Assembly (NCBI GenBank): GCA_017992175.1
Contig: JAGOPD010000001.1
Location: 88,232-152,231, forward strand
Reading direction: 5' to 3'
From: Candidatus Saccharicenans sp.
GTDB taxonomy: Bacteria; Acidobacteriota; Aminicenantia; Aminicenantales; Saccharicenantaceae
Length of the DNA stretch: 64,000 bases
The notes below the pieces were generated by a model. The model made no database searches and was not told where the DNA came from. It was given only the letters and a program-made list of their open reading frames with translations. The position numbers were made by a program, and so were the translations under genes. This document shows positions 62,250-64,000 of this stretch, piece by piece (the first letter of the stretch is position 1; the number at the start of each line of letters is the position of its first letter).

Positions 62250-63131
62250 CTATACCCGGGAGAGGGGGCGAGTCAGGCAGGTGGGGCCGCCAGAGCCCTT
62301 GAAGGCAATTTCCTGTCCGGAAAGCTCATAAACAAAGCAGCCAGACTGGCGCAGGCGATCGGCGGTGACAGGGTTGCCTTTAAGCAGGACGACCCGCCGT
62401 GGCGCGATAGCCAGGACGTTACAGCCCTGCGTGGCGAACTCTTCTTCAGGAATATCAATGAGCTCGAAGCCCCTGGTTAGAAGCAGTTCATAGAAAGCAA
62501 CAGGCAAAAGCCGCCTATAAACCACAGCCAGGTCCGTATCCAGCAAGCTGATAAAGCTCATGAGATGGAGGACTTCGCCCGGCCCTTGCCAGTAGGGCAG
62601 GTCATAAGACAAAACCTCAACTCCGAGCGGCCGCAAAATTTCTCGAAGCTGCGAAATTCCTTCCTGGTTGGTTCTGAAACTGCGGCCGGCAATTAGAGTT
62701 TTTCCATCCAGCCAGAGAAGGTCGCCACCTTCAGCTGTGGCCGCGCCGGTCAGCCGGCCGAGAATGGGGAGGCCCCAGCCGTGAAGCGCCTCTTCAAAGG
62801 CTTCTGGCTCGCCGGCTCTTTCTTTCTTACCCATCTGAAGAATGATGGCTCCGGCCTCAGTTACAATCACCGGATCATGGGTGTAAATTGAGTCAAGGGT
62901 GGTTCTTTCATCAGCAGGCAAATACAGTATTTCCACCCCTTCCTGGCGGAGGATTTCCTCCAGCTGGCTGAATTCCTGGCCGGCTTTGGCGAGGTCAGGC
63001 GGAGCCAGAAAGCCGAGTCGCTGCCATTCCCGCTTGATTTTCTCCGGGTTCACAAAAGCCTCGGCTGGTCTTTTTAATACCACCCGGGTCATCCTGCCGG
63101 TCATACTCTGGGCACCGAATTTTTTTGCCAT
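62250..63131 (-). CDS. Dimethylarginine dimethylaminohydrolase-like amidinotransferase-fold enzyme
   Basis: The 293-residue protein belongs to the DDAH/arginine deiminase superfamily. Visible active-site pieces are IYTHDPVIVT (substrate Asp), AEGGDLLWL, GEVLHLMSFIS with catalytic His (near residue 188), and the nucleophile C285 in GGPTCLTRP near the C-terminus. DDAH hydrolyses methylated arginine to citrulline, but many bacterial relatives act on other guanidines. It is transcribed alone on the minus strand. The length fits single-domain members. Confidence 0.88.
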   Translation of the reverse strand: MAKKFGAQSMTGRMTRVVLKRPAEAFVNPEKIKREWQRLGFLAPPDLAKAGQEFSQLEEILRQEGVEILYLPADERTTLDSIYTHDPVIVTEAGAIILQMGKKERAGEPEAFEEALHGWGLPILGRLTGAATAEGGDLLWLDGKTLIAGRSFRTNQEGISQLREILRPLGVEVLSYDLPYWQGPGEVLHLMSFISLLDTDLAVVYRRLLPVAFYELLLTRGFELIDIPEEEFATQGCNVLAIAPRRVVLLKGNPVTADRLRQSGCFVYELSGQEIAFKGSGGPTCLTRPLSRV

Positions 63132-63444
63132 GATGTGTCTATCTTAAAGCAAAGACCGTCGCCTGGCAATTCTGGCACTGCGGGGCGAATTGGTGACATT
63201 AAATCTTATTGTTGACAGGAATTTATTGAGGACATATATTCCAAATTGGTGCTTGGAGTGGAGAGGTAACAATCGAAGTGAATAGCATTAGAGTGAATAT
63301 ACTGGATGGGCATCCGGCTAATCCTGATTTTTATTAATTGAGCCGGTCTGTCGATCCTTTAATTAAGCCATGTTATTTTTCGGGGGCTCGGAAGAAGGGA
63401 GGGATAGCGACAAAAAGGAAATCGGATCAGCTAAGGAGGTGGTG
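63132..63444. other. Gene-free stretch with promoter and a short open frame
   Basis: This 313-bp stretch divides two divergent genes. It contains a strong promoter at 63212-63240 and then a leader of about 200 nt for the lipoprotein gene. An open frame of 35 codons runs from 63230 to a TAA at 63337, with a possible GTG start at 63278 that would give a 19-residue peptide; it may be a peptide gene, a remnant or chance. No terminator hairpin is apparent. Confidence 0.5.
63212..63240 (+). promoter_or_regulatory. Promoter of beta-propeller lipoprotein gene
   Basis: TTGACA (63212-63217) and TATATT (63235-63240) are spaced 17 bp. The coding start is 204 nt downstream, an unusually long leader for this window. 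Confidence 0.75.
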
Positions 63445-64000
63445 ATGAGAAAACCGGGGGTTTGGGGATTGCTCTTGCTTGGACTTCTTCTGGCTTTTTT
63501 CTTGGTTTCGGCTTGCAGCCGCGGCGAAAAGATTGAGATTAAAGAAGAGGATGGTGTTACCGCCGTTTATAATCCGAAAAAACCGGCGCCGCCACGCAGT
63601 GGGCCTTCGACTCTGTCGCTAAAAGAGGAACTGGTGCTCGGGAAAACAGGCAATGAAGAAACGATGCTGCTTAATCCAAGAGCCGTTGAAGTAGATCAAA
63701 CTGGAAATATCTACGTGATTGATGGGAAAGCAGTTCAGATCAAAGTTTATGATTCCCAGGGCAATTTCGTCAGGGCCATTGGCAGGCGAGGTCAGGGGCC
63801 GGGTGAATTTCAGAGCCTGCGCAGCTTTTGCCTTACACCTCAACAAAGCCTCGCTGTCTGCGATAGCCTGTCCCGCCAGGTAGTTATCTTTGGCCTTGAT
63901 GGCCAGTTTATCAGAGCTCTGCCTGACAAGACGCGAAGTTTTATGGATGTCAGAGTAAATGCTAAGGGAGATATTATAGCCACTCAGATGGTAGTAGGTG
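63445..64000 (+). CDS. Six-bladed beta-propeller (NHL-like) lipoprotein, cut by window end
   Basis: The start is ATG 63445, 5 nt after AAGGAGG (63433-63439); 185 residues are visible and the frame runs off the window. A lipoprotein signal ends at LVSAC (residue 24). The mature part has propeller repeats of the 6-bladed type: AVEVDQTGNIYVIDGKAVQIKVYDSQGNFVRAIGRRGQGPGEFQ, followed by a second blade. Related proteins are common in Acidobacteria, Aminicenantes and Bacteroidetes, where their roles are mostly unknown. Expected full length is about 350-400 residues. Confidence 0.85.
   Translation, partial: MRKPGVWGLLLLGLLLAFFLVSACSRGEKIEIKEEDGVTAVYNPKKPAPPRSGPSTLSLKEELVLGKTGNEETMLLNPRAVEVDQTGNIYVIDGKAVQIKVYDSQGNFVRAIGRRGQGPGEFQSLRSFCLTPQQSLAVCDSLSRQVVIFGLDGQFIRALPDKTRSFMDVRVNAKGDIIATQMVVG

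Overview
The window looks like chromosome from an uncultured, anaerobic, diderm bacterium of moderate G+C. Outer-membrane genes (lolA, two tolC-like genes, an RND pump, a TonB-dependent receptor with an N-terminal carboxypeptidase-regulatory-like domain), several TPR lipoproteins, a GWxTD-domain protein and a six-bladed beta-propeller lipoprotein together recall Candidatus Aminicenantes or a neighbouring Acidobacteria-like lineage. That assignment is inference from gene content; no rRNA gene is present. Most of the window has compact housekeeping character, with many 4-bp ATGA overlaps. No CRISPR array, complete insertion sequence or prophage was seen.

Layout. 0.08-10.2 kb: a nine-gene operon for a membrane-bound group 4 [NiFe] hydrogenase of the formate-hydrogenlyase/complex-I type, led by a formate-dehydrogenase-like subunit that lacks the molybdenum-ligand Cys/Sec, plus Fe-S and FAD/NAD(P) subunits like those of sulfhydrogenase, and its own maturation protease. 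10.2-13.6 kb: a receiver protein, a Cache-HAMP histidine kinase and a receiver-kinase hybrid, directly downstream. 13.8-14.2 kb: tmRNA (ssrA) with a strong promoter. 14.2-19.2 kb: cell-wall amidase, GerMN protein, Der GTPase, TPR lipoprotein, rhomboid protease. 19.4-23.0 kb: rplM-rpsI-rpsB-tsf-pyrH-frr. 23.0-27.3 kb: lolA, a TPR protein, AMMECR1 protein, a degenerate JAB-like protein, a metallo-beta-lactamase-fold hydrolase and a Xer recombinase. 27.5-33.9 kb: TetR-TolC-adaptor-RND efflux operon. 34.1-44.7 kb: LamG/phosphoesterase-like protein, bacterial eRF1-like protein, tRNA-Leu(CAG), B12-binding radical SAM protein, GWxTD lipoprotein, TonB receptor, ROK kinase, TatA. 44.9-50.5 kb: lepA, two poorly known genes, mtnA, tsaD. 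50.7-56.9 kb: TolC-like protein, glycosyltransferase, GNAT acyltransferase, N-acylamino-acid racemase/OSBS-family enzyme, SQR-like flavoprotein. 57.0-64.0 kb: secreted amidohydrolase, a probably foreign P-type ATPase/GbsR-like regulator operon with a palindromic operator, a DDAH-like enzyme, and the start of a beta-propeller lipoprotein cut by the window end.

How it fits together. The hydrogenase could couple NAD(P)H or ferredoxin oxidation to H2 turnover and ion translocation; a formate role is doubtful because the catalytic subunit lacks its metal ligand. The adjacent phosphorelay has a sensor kinase but no DNA-binding output domain. The GNAT-racemase pair matches the first two steps of the known N-succinyl route converting D- to L-amino acids. 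The ATPase-GbsR unit appears self-regulated.
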